Below are positions 24,699-33,622 of a DNA stretch of 64,000 nucleotides, piece by piece. Within the stretch, counting starts at the first letter, position 1. The number at the start of each line of letters is the position of its first letter. The stretch lies in assembly GCA_937929805.1 (NCBI GenBank), contig CALFUT010000015.1:57566-121565 (forward strand), given 5' to 3'. The translations under genes and the position numbers were made by a program. This DNA comes from an uncultured Pirellulaceae bacterium. Lineage in GTDB: Bacteria > Planctomycetota > Planctomycetia > Pirellulales > Pirellulaceae. The notes beneath the pieces are model-generated. The model had not been told where the DNA came from. It did no database searches and worked only from the letters and a program-made list of their open reading frames with translations.

Positions 24699-25784
24699 AT
24701 GAACGCGACCACCAATATGCAGAAAAATCAGCTTCGGGGACCGATCGAAGGTTTGATCGGTAATTCGGAAGCGATGCAAGATGTATACGAACTGACTCGG
24801 CTCGCCGCGCGTAGTTCCGCATCCGTTTTGCTTTTGGGCGAAACCGGTACCGGTAAAGAATTGATCGCATCGGCACTTCATCGGCTAAGCGACCGGGCTA
24901 GCGGTCCTTTCGTGCGAGTTAATTGTGGAGCGTTGACCGAGAGTTTGCTGGACAGCGAGCTATTCGGGCATGTAAAGGGTTCTTTCACCGATGCGATTCG
25001 CGATCGAACGGGCCGATTTGAAGCGGCTCACGGCGGCACGATTTTTCTGGACGAAATTAACTCGACCTCGTCGACGCTGCAGGTGAAATTATTACGTGTC
25101 CTGCAAGAACGTGAATTCGAGCGTGTGGGTGACACGCGAACGATTCAGGTAGATGTTCGTGTCGTCGCCGCCAGCAATTGTGATCTTTCGAAAGAAGTGG
25201 CCGAAGGTAACTTTCGCGAGGATTTGTTCTGGCGACTGAATGTGCTTCCAGTTTACCTTCCACCGCTCAGAAGACGGGGACGGGATATCGAATTGTTGGT
25301 ACGTCACTTTTTAAAGGTGTATGCGCAGTCCAATGATCGGCAAATTGACGACATTGAACCAGAAGCACTTGCGGCGCTGCTTGCCTATTCTTGGCCTGGC
25401 AACGTCCGCGAGCTACAAAACTATATCGAACGAGCAACCGTTTTATGTCAGGGTAATCGGCTGATCCCTGACCTATTACCCGATGCGGTGATTGGTGATT
25501 CAAAAGCGGCTCAGACAGCGGTTTTTCGACCCACCGACGACCAAGCTTTGATCCGCGAGTTTGTCTACAATCGCTTGAGCAAGGCAGAAGAGGAAGATCA
25601 AGATCTTCACAAGCAAATCGTGGAGCCCGTCGAAAAAGAACTGTTGCAACAGATCTTGCAAAACTGCAATCAGACTCAGACAAAAGCGGCCACACGACTA
25701 GGAATCAACCGAAACACGCTCTACAAGAAGATGGTTGAATACGGACTGGCCAAGACGAAGGCTTCATCCGAAACCACTTCCTGA
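24699..25784 (+). CDS. Sigma-54-dependent transcriptional activator (no sensor domain)
   Basis: 361 residues from ATG 24699; a GTG at 24648 would add 17 residues that look non-coding, and neither start has a good RBS. The AAA+ domain starts almost at once (IEGLIGNSEAMQDVYELTRL): Walker A GETGTGKEL, sigma-54 loop GSFTDA in place of GAFTGA, Walker B GGTIFLDEI, sensor PGNVRELQNYIERA. A Fis-type HTH ends it (QTKAATRLGINRNTLYKKM). With no receiver, GAF or PAS domain, control must come through expression or a partner protein. It stands before ccsA-hemA with a 76-base gap. Confidence 0.9.
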   Translation: MNATTNMQKNQLRGPIEGLIGNSEAMQDVYELTRLAARSSASVLLLGETGTGKELIASALHRLSDRASGPFVRVNCGALTESLLDSELFGHVKGSFTDAIRDRTGRFEAAHGGTIFLDEINSTSSTLQVKLLRVLQEREFERVGDTRTIQVDVRVVAASNCDLSKEVAEGNFREDLFWRLNVLPVYLPPLRRRGRDIELLVRHFLKVYAQSNDRQIDDIEPEALAALLAYSWPGNVRELQNYIERATVLCQGNRLIPDLLPDAVIGDSKAAQTAVFRPTDDQALIREFVYNRLSKAEEEDQDLHKQIVEPVEKELLQQILQNCNQTQTKAATRLGINRNTLYKKMVEYGLAKTKASSETTS

Positions 25785-25860
25785 TTGATTTTCTGGATTC
25801 TGTCGAACGCGATTTTCGGCTCTCTTTTTCAGGTCTCTTTGCGGTCGTATTTGAAAATAC

Positions 25861-26781
25861 ATGGACTGGCTACACAAGATTACGGTTACATGCTTCGCCG
25901 CTAGTTACGCGGTCGCATTGGTGCTGGAAATTTCACGAGTCTTCTTTCACGCGAACTTTCGGCGCGCCATTCGAATCGGTTTTATGACCGCCGGTTTGTT
26001 CGCTCATGTGGTTTATTTGGTGATGCAAAACCGCCTAGAGTTCAATGCCAGCGGAATCTGGATGGGCAGTTGGTTTGATTGGTGCCTAGCAGCGGCCGGG
26101 TTGCTGGCTGCCGCATACTTGTGGATCGCTTTTCGGCAATCTCAATCCGTGATTGGGTTATTCCTACTACCTTTGATTTTGGCTTTGATCTTCACGGGCT
26201 ATCAGTTCGATCACGATGCTCGTTTTTCGACCAATCAAGCCCGATCGGTATGGAACATGGTCCACGGCGGATCGCTGTTGTTGGGCACCTCGGTCGTCGC
26301 ACTAGGATTCGTGTTCGGAATCGTTTACTTGATTCAATCGCGTCGGCTAAAAACAAAATCTATCCCCTCCAAGTTCTTTCGACTGCCCTCATTGGAGTGG
26401 TTACAGCACAGTTGCGAGCGATCGTTGGCGGTTTCGGTGGCGATGCTGGGTGTCGGCTTTATTTCTGGGATTGCGATCAACTTAATCAATCGACCAACCA
26501 CCCAAGAGATGTCGTCTTCCGGTACGATCGCTTGGTCCGACCCGGTGATTTGGTCATCGTCTATTCTGTTTGGCTGGCTGCTTGTGTCGCTGATCGTCAA
26601 TCGATTTTACCGACCTAAGCGACAGCGTAGAAAAGTTGCGTACATCGTTGTCATGTGTGCTCTATTTTTGATGCTGGAACTTGGGATTGTCTGGTGGTCG
26701 GGACACGCATCTGGTAATTCAGTTTCCGCAAATCAGGATGACTTGCCGACTGTGGAAAAGGTGATGGGAGGTACCCCATGA
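25861..26781 (+). CDS. CcsA/HemX-like cytochrome c assembly membrane protein
   Basis: 306 residues with eight hydrophobic segments, matching the HemX/CcsA (YpjD) family. The stretch VWNMVHGGSLLLGTSVVALG, with a His in the conserved W-x-x-x-H position, is the best-kept part. Family members help cytochrome c maturation or modulate glutamyl-tRNA reductase at the membrane. The stop overlaps the hemA start (ATGA), an arrangement seen in many bacteria and strong support for the assignment. Confidence 0.85.
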   Translation: MDWLHKITVTCFAASYAVALVLEISRVFFHANFRRAIRIGFMTAGLFAHVVYLVMQNRLEFNASGIWMGSWFDWCLAAAGLLAAAYLWIAFRQSQSVIGLFLLPLILALIFTGYQFDHDARFSTNQARSVWNMVHGGSLLLGTSVVALGFVFGIVYLIQSRRLKTKSIPSKFFRLPSLEWLQHSCERSLAVSVAMLGVGFISGIAINLINRPTTQEMSSSGTIAWSDPVIWSSSILFGWLLVSLIVNRFYRPKRQRRKVAYIVVMCALFLMLELGIVWWSGHASGNSVSANQDDLPTVEKVMGGTP

Positions 26782-28052
26782 ACCTGCAAATTATCGGTTG
26801 TAGCCACCATCAGTCGAATGTCTCGATCCGCGAGCAACTGGCTTTTTCGGAGGCCCAGATCAAACCGTTTCTGGAGAAGTTTTATCTTCAGTTTCCAAAC
26901 TCCGAAGCCGTTCTCCTTTCCACGTGCAATCGAACTGAGTTCTTTGCCGCCGGCGAGTCCAATCAATCTCTACCCAGCCAGCAGGAGATGGTGAACTTCC
27001 TTGCTGGCGAACGGGGCATCAGTTGTTCTGAGATTGAAGACGGGCTGTATCGGTTGAACGATCGCGAGGCAGTTCGGCACTTGTTTGGCGTTGCTGCCAG
27101 TTTGGACAGCATGGTCGTCGGTGAGACTCAGATTCTGGCTCAGGTTAAACGCGCCTATGAGCTGGCGATCGAAAGCAATCGACCCATCCCGTTAACGCAT
27201 CGAGTTTTTCAGTCGGCGATTCAGGTAGCCAGACGTGTTGCCAACGAAACGAAGCTGCATTCAAATCGGGTCAGCGTGCCCAGTGTCGCGGTGAATGTAT
27301 TGGCCAAACAGATTTTCGAACGACTGGACAACAAACGAATTCTTGTCGTTGGAGCCGGTGACATGGCAAGTGAAACGCTCGCCTATTTGAAAGGGGAGGG
27401 TGGCAGCGACATCGTTGTTGTTAACCGAACGCCCGAAAACGCTAAGGCGCTGGCTGATCAATTTAATGGCCGAACAGAAGGCTGGAGTCAACTTGCGGAC
27501 GAAGTCGCGGCAGCCGACCTGATCATCAGCACGACGGGTGCCACTGAACCGGTCATTGATGTGGCGCTGTTTGACTCGATTGAGTCACAGCGAAACTTGA
27601 AACCTCTTTTCATGCTCGATCTCGCGGTGCCTCGCGACGTGCAGCCAGAAGTCGGTGAGCGCCAAAACGTTTACTTGTACACGTTGGACGATCTTCAGAA
27701 GGTGTGTGATCGGAACCTGAAGTCACGGAAAAGCCAGTTCCCGAAAGCGGTGAAGATCCTAGATCAAGAAACGGATCGTTTTCTATCTGAAATGCGTGGC
27801 CGAGCCAGTGATTCGACCATTGTCGCGTTGCGTGACCAAGCCAATCAAACCAAAGAAGCGGAATTAACTTGGCTGATGAATCGCATCGGTGACGATATCA
27901 GCGACGAGCAACGGGCCACGATTGAGCAGGCGTTTCACCGATTGGTGAATAAAATGTTGCATTCGCCTTTGAAATCCGTCCGAGACGATTCTGAGCAAGG
28001 ATCGAACAGTCTGCTTGAGGCAGTTCGCCGATTGTTTCAGCTTGGCGACTGA
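26778..28052 (+). CDS. hemA: Glutamyl-tRNA reductase
   Basis: Converts glutamyl-tRNA(Glu) to glutamate-1-semialdehyde with NADPH, the first committed step of C5 tetrapyrrole synthesis. 424 residues: N-terminal catalytic domain with LLSTCNRTEFF (catalytic Cys at about residue 50) and HLFGVAASLDSMVVGETQIL, a Rossmann domain (RILVVGAGDMASETLAYL) and the dimerisation helices at the C-terminus (HRLVNKMLHSPL). Overlaps the upstream ccsA-like gene by 4 bases. Confidence 0.97.
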   Translation: MNLQIIGCSHHQSNVSIREQLAFSEAQIKPFLEKFYLQFPNSEAVLLSTCNRTEFFAAGESNQSLPSQQEMVNFLAGERGISCSEIEDGLYRLNDREAVRHLFGVAASLDSMVVGETQILAQVKRAYELAIESNRPIPLTHRVFQSAIQVARRVANETKLHSNRVSVPSVAVNVLAKQIFERLDNKRILVVGAGDMASETLAYLKGEGGSDIVVVNRTPENAKALADQFNGRTEGWSQLADEVAAADLIISTTGATEPVIDVALFDSIESQRNLKPLFMLDLAVPRDVQPEVGERQNVYLYTLDDLQKVCDRNLKSRKSQFPKAVKILDQETDRFLSEMRGRASDSTIVALRDQANQTKEAELTWLMNRIGDDISDEQRATIEQAFHRLVNKMLHSPLKSVRDDSEQGSNSLLEAVRRLFQLGD

Positions 28053-28248
28053 GTAAAAGAAGGCGGAAGTGGAAGGTCGGGAGTGGGAGTTGATAACTCA
28101 TTTCTCAACGACTTGTCGGGCAAAAGGCTCCTACGGCTGGCTTTTGGATGCGTTCTTAGGGGAACGGCGATTGAGAATTTACCCGCTACATCGGTTGAAG
28201 TTCGAGGTTCCAGACTACTGGTCGGTAGATTTCATGCTACCAATCGCC

Positions 28249-28809
28249 TTAATCATCATCCCACTCATCATCGTCGTCGTCCCACTCATCATCATCAAGT
28301 CCGTCGTCATCGACCTCTTCCCACTCGTCTTCTAGGTCATCGTCGAGTTCTTCATCATCTTCTTCTGAGTCATCATCCTCATCGGTGTACTCGTACTCAT
28401 ATTCTTCGTCGTCGTCGTCTTCATCGTCGTCTGAGTCATCATCGACGTACTCGTACTCGTCTTCGTCATCAGCGTCGTCGTCGTCCTCTTCTTCGTACTC
28501 GTATTCGTACTCATCATCGTCGTCGCCTTCGGCCTCTTCATCCTCTACTTCTTCTGAGTCGTCCTCGTACTCATACTCTTCGTCGTCTTCAGCTTCGTCC
28601 GAGTCGTCGTCATCTTCATCGACGTATTCGTACTCCTCGTCGTCCTCTTCATCGTCGTCGACTTTAGCGAAGATCACCGGCGCATACTGGGTGAGACCCG
28701 CTTCCAATGTATCGCCACAAAAATCTATGGCTTCCTGATTCATGAGCAGAAATTCCGTTTCCAAGTTGGAAGTCGGGGCGCACGAGTCTTCGATTTTCTG
28801 TTGTTCCAT
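28249..28809 (-). CDS. Highly acidic Asp/Glu/Tyr low-complexity protein
   Basis: 186 residues if started at ATG 28809; the frame is open to 28956 but that part lies against the scpB 3' end. The first 55 residues are ordinary (NQEAIDFCGDTLEAGLTQYA). The remaining 130 are almost only D, E and Y in repeating blocks such as EDDEEYEYEDDSEEVEDE, ending in EWDDDDDEWDDD. No known domain. It lies 71 bases after scpB on the same strand and is probably co-transcribed. The GAC/GAA-rich DNA produces long spurious Ser-rich ORFs on the other strand. Function unknown; such tails can bind basic proteins or cations. Confidence 0.7.
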   Translation of the reverse strand: MEQQKIEDSCAPTSNLETEFLLMNQEAIDFCGDTLEAGLTQYAPVIFAKVDDDEEDDEEYEYVDEDDDDSDEAEDDEEYEYEDDSEEVEDEEAEGDDDDEYEYEYEEEDDDDADDEDEYEYVDDDSDDDEDDDDEEYEYEYTDEDDDSEEDDEELDDDLEDEWEEVDDDGLDDDEWDDDDDEWDDD

Positions 28810-28880
28810 TACGAGGTTCACGATTGAATCTCCATCGGATCGTTGTTCAGCAAAGTTGTGACGAAATGGTCGCGTGACAA

Positions 28881-29471
28881 TTATGTTTCTTCTGTGGTCG
28901 ATTCGGCAAGTGGCAGGTTCGCCGGGTCGTTTTCTTCTAGTAGCCCCTGACCACACAATTCGGCGGCATCGGGTAGATCGCTTAATCGGTTCAGGCCATA
29001 GCGAGACAAAAACTGTTTGGTTGTGGCATACAAAAAAGGTCTTCCAAGCTCTGGACTGCGACCGGCAATTTTCACCAATCCTTTCTCAAGCAACTGCCTG
29101 AGCATCTCTCCGCACGTGACACCTCGGATCGCTTCGATTTCCGCTTTTATGATCGGTTGTCGATAGGCCACCACGGTCAGCGTCTCAAGCGCCGGCGTTG
29201 ACAGGCGAACGGTACCTGGCACGTGATCGAGCATTCTAATCCAACGTGAGAACTGAGGTCGTGTCAGCATCTGATAGCCGCCGGCCACACGTTTAACTTG
29301 AAACGCCTGCCCGACTTGATCGTAGCGTGAATTCAGTTCGCGGATTATGGTACGCGCTTGTGTGCCGTCTTCAAGGCCCGCCATCTGGCTGATTTTTCGG
29401 CTGGCAAGCGGCTGTCGCATAAGAAACAATATTGCCTCCACTCGTTTGGTTGCCTCGGTAAGATCCAGCAT
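28881..29471 (-). CDS. scpB: Segregation and condensation protein B
   Basis: ScpB dimers bind ScpA and the SMC ATPase to form the chromosome-condensing complex. 196 residues with the two winged-helix domains: VEAILFLMRQPLASRKISQM at the N-terminus and TVVAYRQPIIKAEIEAIRG with the ScpB signature in the second. GRPFLYATTKQFLSRYGL closes the conserved core. scpA is not adjacent. The location near the candidate origin fits a role in origin organisation, though that is inference. Confidence 0.93.
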   Translation of the reverse strand: MLDLTEATKRVEAILFLMRQPLASRKISQMAGLEDGTQARTIIRELNSRYDQVGQAFQVKRVAGGYQMLTRPQFSRWIRMLDHVPGTVRLSTPALETLTVVAYRQPIIKAEIEAIRGVTCGEMLRQLLEKGLVKIAGRSPELGRPFLYATTKQFLSRYGLNRLSDLPDAAELCGQGLLEENDPANLPLAESTTEET

Positions 29472-29767
29472 GATGATTGATTCGGTTGGCTGATCCGATT
29501 CCTAGCTGAAAGGCGAGCGGTTCGGGTGACTGTCACAACGCATGACACTGCACGAATATAACTTGATTTCGGCAAAATGGCTGCCGTTATTCATCCGCAA
29601 TTTTTACTTATTCAGCCAGCTATTTCCGCTTAAAAAACGGAAATTATTCGCTTTTTTCGCTTCGTTTTGCTCATGATTCATGGTCGACTCAATAAGCTTA
29701 AACTTGGATTGGCCCAACTGCTTGTGCAATGGTGCCGGTACGATGATCAAGGGGACAGAAAGGTGCC

Positions 29768-30730
29768 TTGAGCCGTGCGCAATCAAATTTGGTAACGCTT
29801 GCCGATATGAAATCGAATAACTCAAAAGAATACGAGTCTGGTTACGTCGCCGAACGTCCGATCTTGCTGGTCGCGGGTCTTTTTGCGTTGGCTGCTATCC
29901 CGATCTGCATGCTACTGCTGCTGGCCTACGGGACGGTTCGGGGGTCCGAGTTTTCACCTGACGATTTTACGCGTCGACAGTTTGCGTATCAGCAGATTCC
30001 TTGGCTAAATTGGACGGTCTCCGGAATCGAGTACACCGATATCACTCTGGAATTGGAACAAACTCTGACCACCGATCGCCTGATCCGCCGCAAAACACAC
30101 TCTAAGGGTCAAAAGAAAACTTGGCATTTGTTTTACGATTCTGCCGTGCCAGATTCTCACGCCTGCGACGCTCGATTTTTAACGACCTATCTGGATTTTG
30201 CTGATTGGGATTCGACGACCGCAACATCGACTCCGTTCTGGCTGAAGTGGAACAAGAAGTTTCCTCAGTCAGCAAGAATCTTCTGGCCAACGGTTGCCGA
30301 TCTAGCACGAAACGAGATGTACCTGACCATGCCCGATGTGATGCGTTTTGCTTTAAATACTGCCGAAGATCAACCTAAATTGTTTCAAGATAATTTGAAC
30401 AAGGTGACAAAACAGTGTTGGATTTCAGCTGGAGAGGCTGATTTTCAGTCTGGGGAATTTCAACGAGCCGCAGAACGCTTTTGCCGTGCTGAATTGATTG
30501 ATTCATCGAGCGAATCGAATAAAAGAGCGTCCAACCAGTTAGCCGATCTGATCGAACAATGTCGAAGCAAGGTCGATCAGTTTACCGATATCCGTTCGCG
30601 TGCAGTCGATTCGATGGACGAACTAAATGATGAAATCGCCGACGCCCTGTCCAATAAAGCTAACTCGCAAAAGGATGACCTGACATCCGAGAAAATCAAA
30701 GCGGAGGCGGACGAGTCTTCGAAGCCGTAA
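29768..30730 (+). CDS. Single-pass membrane protein of unknown function
   Basis: 320 residues. A short cytoplasmic segment precedes one strong membrane helix (LLVAGLFALAAIPICMLLLL), followed by about 230 extracytoplasmic residues without a known domain and a charged C-terminus. TTG 29768 has AAAGG close upstream; ATG 29807 is the alternative. Only 4 bases separate its stop from the cysteine desulfurase start, so they share an operon. One segment (QCWISAGEADFQSGEFQRAA) resembles a TPR-like helical pair but is too short to call. Confidence 0.7.
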   Translation: MSRAQSNLVTLADMKSNNSKEYESGYVAERPILLVAGLFALAAIPICMLLLLAYGTVRGSEFSPDDFTRRQFAYQQIPWLNWTVSGIEYTDITLELEQTLTTDRLIRRKTHSKGQKKTWHLFYDSAVPDSHACDARFLTTYLDFADWDSTTATSTPFWLKWNKKFPQSARIFWPTVADLARNEMYLTMPDVMRFALNTAEDQPKLFQDNLNKVTKQCWISAGEADFQSGEFQRAAERFCRAELIDSSSESNKRASNQLADLIEQCRSKVDQFTDIRSRAVDSMDELNDEIADALSNKANSQKDDLTSEKIKAEADESSKP

Positions 30731-30734
30731 CGTC

Positions 30735-31934
30735 ATGAATTCAATCTACTTGGATTACAACTCGACGACTCCGATCGATCCGGCTGTCGCTGCCGCAATG
30801 GCTCGCTGTCACGCGGCTGGTTACGTGAATCCCGCCAGCCAACATCAGTTGGGACAGCAAGCTCGAACCGAACTCGAGTCAATCCGCACATCGATCATTC
30901 GTCAGTTGGGTGGTTCTTTTCGCGGGATGGACACCGACACCCTGATTTTTACCAGCGGCGGAACAGAAAGTAACAATCTGGCAGTGACGGGACTTGCGCT
31001 GGCAAACTCCGATGTCGCAAAACGGGTGATTTTATCGCCTGTCGAACATCCAAGTGTCTTGGCGGTCGCCGACTACCTGAAGGCTCACGGGTTTCAAGTC
31101 GTCACGATTCCCGTTGACCGTCAAGGCGTTTGCAAGCTGGATCGATTACGTGAATTGCTGGCCGAACCTACGGCACTGGTCAGTGTGCAATTGGCAAATC
31201 ACGAAACGGGAGTCCTGCAACCCGTGCCGGAAATCGCCAAATTGTGCCACGATCACGGAGCCCTGATTCACACTGATGCTGTTCAAGCCGTCGGCAAAAT
31301 TCCTGTCAATTTCAGCCAGCTTGGCGTGGATGCATTGACTTTGACCGCGCACAAATTTCATGGGCCGCGAGGGATCGGTGGGTTGTTGGTGCGACACGGT
31401 GTCACTTTGCAGCCGATGCTCTTTGGCGGGTTCCAACAGATGGGATTGCGACCGGGTACCGAGGACGTAGCTTTGGTGACCGGGATGAATGCCGCTCTGG
31501 AGCTTTGTACGGACAACACGGAGCAACTTCGCGAACATCTATGTTCATTGAGAGATCGTTTGCTGAAGCTGTTGCTGGATGAGATTCCCGATTTGGTGGT
31601 CAACGGAGGAGCCGCGGAAAAGGTTCCTCAGACGTTGAATGTGTCATTATCAGATGTCGATAGACAGGCCTTTTTGATGGCCGCCGACATGAATGGGATC
31701 GCTATTTCAACCGGATCCGCATGTGCCAGCGGATCGAGTGAACCTTCACCGGTTTTAATGGCAATGCGGGCGAATCAAGCGACCATTGAGGGCGCCGTTC
31801 GAATCAGCGTTGGCCGCACAACAACAGCCGAGGAAATCGATCATGCCGCCGCCACTTTTTCCCGTATTTTTCAGCATTTGAGCAGCAAAAACAAAGCCAA
31901 CCAACCCAGTTCAGCCGGTCGTGCTGAAGGCTGA
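30735..31934 (+). CDS. Cysteine desulfurase (NifS/IscS family)
   Basis: PLP enzyme that takes sulfur from cysteine for Fe-S clusters and tRNA thiolation. 399 residues: YLDYNSTTPIDPAV at the start, HTDAVQAVGKIPV, the PLP-binding Lys in TAHKFHGPRGIGGL and the catalytic loop Cys in STGSACASGSSEPSPVL. The loop sequence and length suggest a NifS/IscS-like group I enzyme, but iscU and other partners are absent here. It lies just upstream of dnaA on the same strand. Confidence 0.93.
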   Translation: MNSIYLDYNSTTPIDPAVAAAMARCHAAGYVNPASQHQLGQQARTELESIRTSIIRQLGGSFRGMDTDTLIFTSGGTESNNLAVTGLALANSDVAKRVILSPVEHPSVLAVADYLKAHGFQVVTIPVDRQGVCKLDRLRELLAEPTALVSVQLANHETGVLQPVPEIAKLCHDHGALIHTDAVQAVGKIPVNFSQLGVDALTLTAHKFHGPRGIGGLLVRHGVTLQPMLFGGFQQMGLRPGTEDVALVTGMNAALELCTDNTEQLREHLCSLRDRLLKLLLDEIPDLVVNGGAAEKVPQTLNVSLSDVDRQAFLMAADMNGIAISTGSACASGSSEPSPVLMAMRANQATIEGAVRISVGRTTTAEEIDHAAATFSRIFQHLSSKNKANQPSSAGRAEG

Positions 31935-32031
31935 AAAATGGTACAATTCGGGACTGGTTTTCCGTTGGAAAATCGTTCGTTTTTCATCCCGAATTCACCG
32001 CCGTCGATCGCGGTTGTCGAGTACCCAATTC

Positions 32032-33357
32032 ATGTCTTCGGTTGCGACTGAATCCGTCTTCTCAGTTCCACTGAACCACTTCCGTTGTTCGGACGTGGCG
32101 TCGCTGGGTTGCGCTGAAGAATCGGCCGAGCAATTGAATCTTCCGACGGGTCTGAATCGGTTTGTGGGTGATGAACCAAACCAGTTGCTGAAGGTGTTCA
32201 ATCAGGCGCGGTCGAGCGAAATCCCAGAGGCCTCAACGCCTTTTAACTGGTCAACAGGTTCGACTTGGCCGCTCGTGTTGTTTGGACCATCGGGAACGGG
32301 AAAGACGTCGCTCGGACTGAGCTTTTTGGCCAACTTAAGCCAGTCAAAATTTGGCCAGTCAAATGTTCACGCGTCTGATCAGCCAAGGCAATCATCTCGA
32401 TCGTCTAATCTGCAGCCGGGATATATCACCGCTTCTGATTTTGATCGACGGTTTCGTGCTTCGATCGAAACGGACTCTGTCATTGAATTTCGGTCCAAGC
32501 TGACAAATCGAGCCGGTCTGTTAATCGATAACCTGAACGAGCTTGCCACCAAGCCAGTGGCCCAACAGGAAATCGTGCATTTAATTGACACAATGGTCGC
32601 AAAAAACCGACCCATTTTGTTCACTATGGGCCAATCACCCTACGGAGAAACTCAGTTGATACCGCAGCTGGTTTCTCGATTAGGATCCGGATTAGCATTG
32701 CCCGTATCGCCACCGGGCTCCCAAGCAAGGCAAGAGATTATTCGTGAGCTTGCTAACTTGCATCAATTGAGATTTACGAACGACGCGTTGCTGGTACTAG
32801 TTGAACGAATGCCGTTCCCCGTTCCCGGAATCAATCATCTCTTGATTCAGTTCAAACTGTCACTTAGCGAAGCAGAAAAATCGCTGCACGCTACTGACAA
32901 TTCTTTGATCGATTCTGATCGAATTGTTCAATGGCTGTGTGCCGGCAGTTCAAGTATCAACGACACAGAGAAACTAATTCGTAAAGCGGTTGCCAAAGAG
33001 TTCAATGTAAAGGTCGCTGATCTTTCTAGCCAATCACGGAAACAGACAACCGTTTTGGCTCGTGGAGTCGCCATCTGGTTGAACCGGCAACTCATCCGAA
33101 CCAGTTTTAAAAAGATCGGGCAGCAATTTGGTAACCGGGATCATTCGACCATCATGCATGCGTGGCAAAAAATTGACTCGCTAATGAGTAGCGATCACGC
33201 AAACAATGACAACGATCGATCCATTCAATTGAAAATCGAAAAGCTCAAACAGAAGCTGACTCTACAGATGACCACGTTACTTCCTGTCGATGGAAAACCT
33301 GTTCAAAAAATGTCAACCAATGTTGGCAATAAAACAGTTGCAAACAATTCAAAGTAA
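32032..33357 (+). CDS. dnaA: Chromosomal replication initiator DnaA (short, divergent)
   Basis: 441 residues from ATG 32032; the ORF extends to 31921 but overlaps the desulfurase end. AAA+ domain with Walker A GPSGTGKTS and Walker B GLLIDNLNEL, where most DnaA have LLIDDIQ, so the second Asp is Asn. The C-terminal domain IV has the DnaA signature in altered form (FGNRDHSTIMHAWQKI). Only about 50 residues precede the AAA+ core, so the usual domain I/II appears to be missing, as in other Pirellulaceae. The gene order dnaA-dnaN-dciA-gyrB and nearby DnaA boxes support the call. Confidence 0.93.
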   Translation: MSSVATESVFSVPLNHFRCSDVASLGCAEESAEQLNLPTGLNRFVGDEPNQLLKVFNQARSSEIPEASTPFNWSTGSTWPLVLFGPSGTGKTSLGLSFLANLSQSKFGQSNVHASDQPRQSSRSSNLQPGYITASDFDRRFRASIETDSVIEFRSKLTNRAGLLIDNLNELATKPVAQQEIVHLIDTMVAKNRPILFTMGQSPYGETQLIPQLVSRLGSGLALPVSPPGSQARQEIIRELANLHQLRFTNDALLVLVERMPFPVPGINHLLIQFKLSLSEAEKSLHATDNSLIDSDRIVQWLCAGSSSINDTEKLIRKAVAKEFNVKVADLSSQSRKQTTVLARGVAIWLNRQLIRTSFKKIGQQFGNRDHSTIMHAWQKIDSLMSSDHANNDNDRSIQLKIEKLKQKLTLQMTTLLPVDGKPVQKMSTNVGNKTVANNSK

Positions 33358-33622
33358 TTTCAAAGTTAGTGACATTTTTGTCGACTCGAAACAGACATGT
33401 TTCAAACACGTTTTTAACGACTTATCCACACACCAAACTCATCCGTTTTAGTCCAGCGTTTTCGATACTTTAGTCTCGTTTAAGCTGTTTTGTTCCCAGT
33501 TATCAACAAATTTTCGAACCGTTTAATACTAAGACTTAAAGAAATACTATTTCATCTAAGGACACGCCCTTGGAAGCTCGTTTGAAAACGGGAATCAGAT
33601 CAGGTCGTGAAAAGGACAACCA
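33358..33622. other. Candidate replication origin (oriC) between dnaA and dnaN
   Basis: AT-rich 265-base gap with one perfect DnaA box TTATCCACA (33422-33430) and one near match TTATCAACA (33500-33508), both on the plus strand, and an AT-rich stretch at 33520-33555 that could be the unwinding element. Two boxes is few; other binding sites may be non-canonical given the altered DnaA. Confidence 0.55.

Noticed and set aside
28083..28738. Long Ser-rich and His/Arg-rich plus-strand ORFs
   Set aside because: They are complements of the Asp/Glu codons of the acidic gene and have no independent signal.
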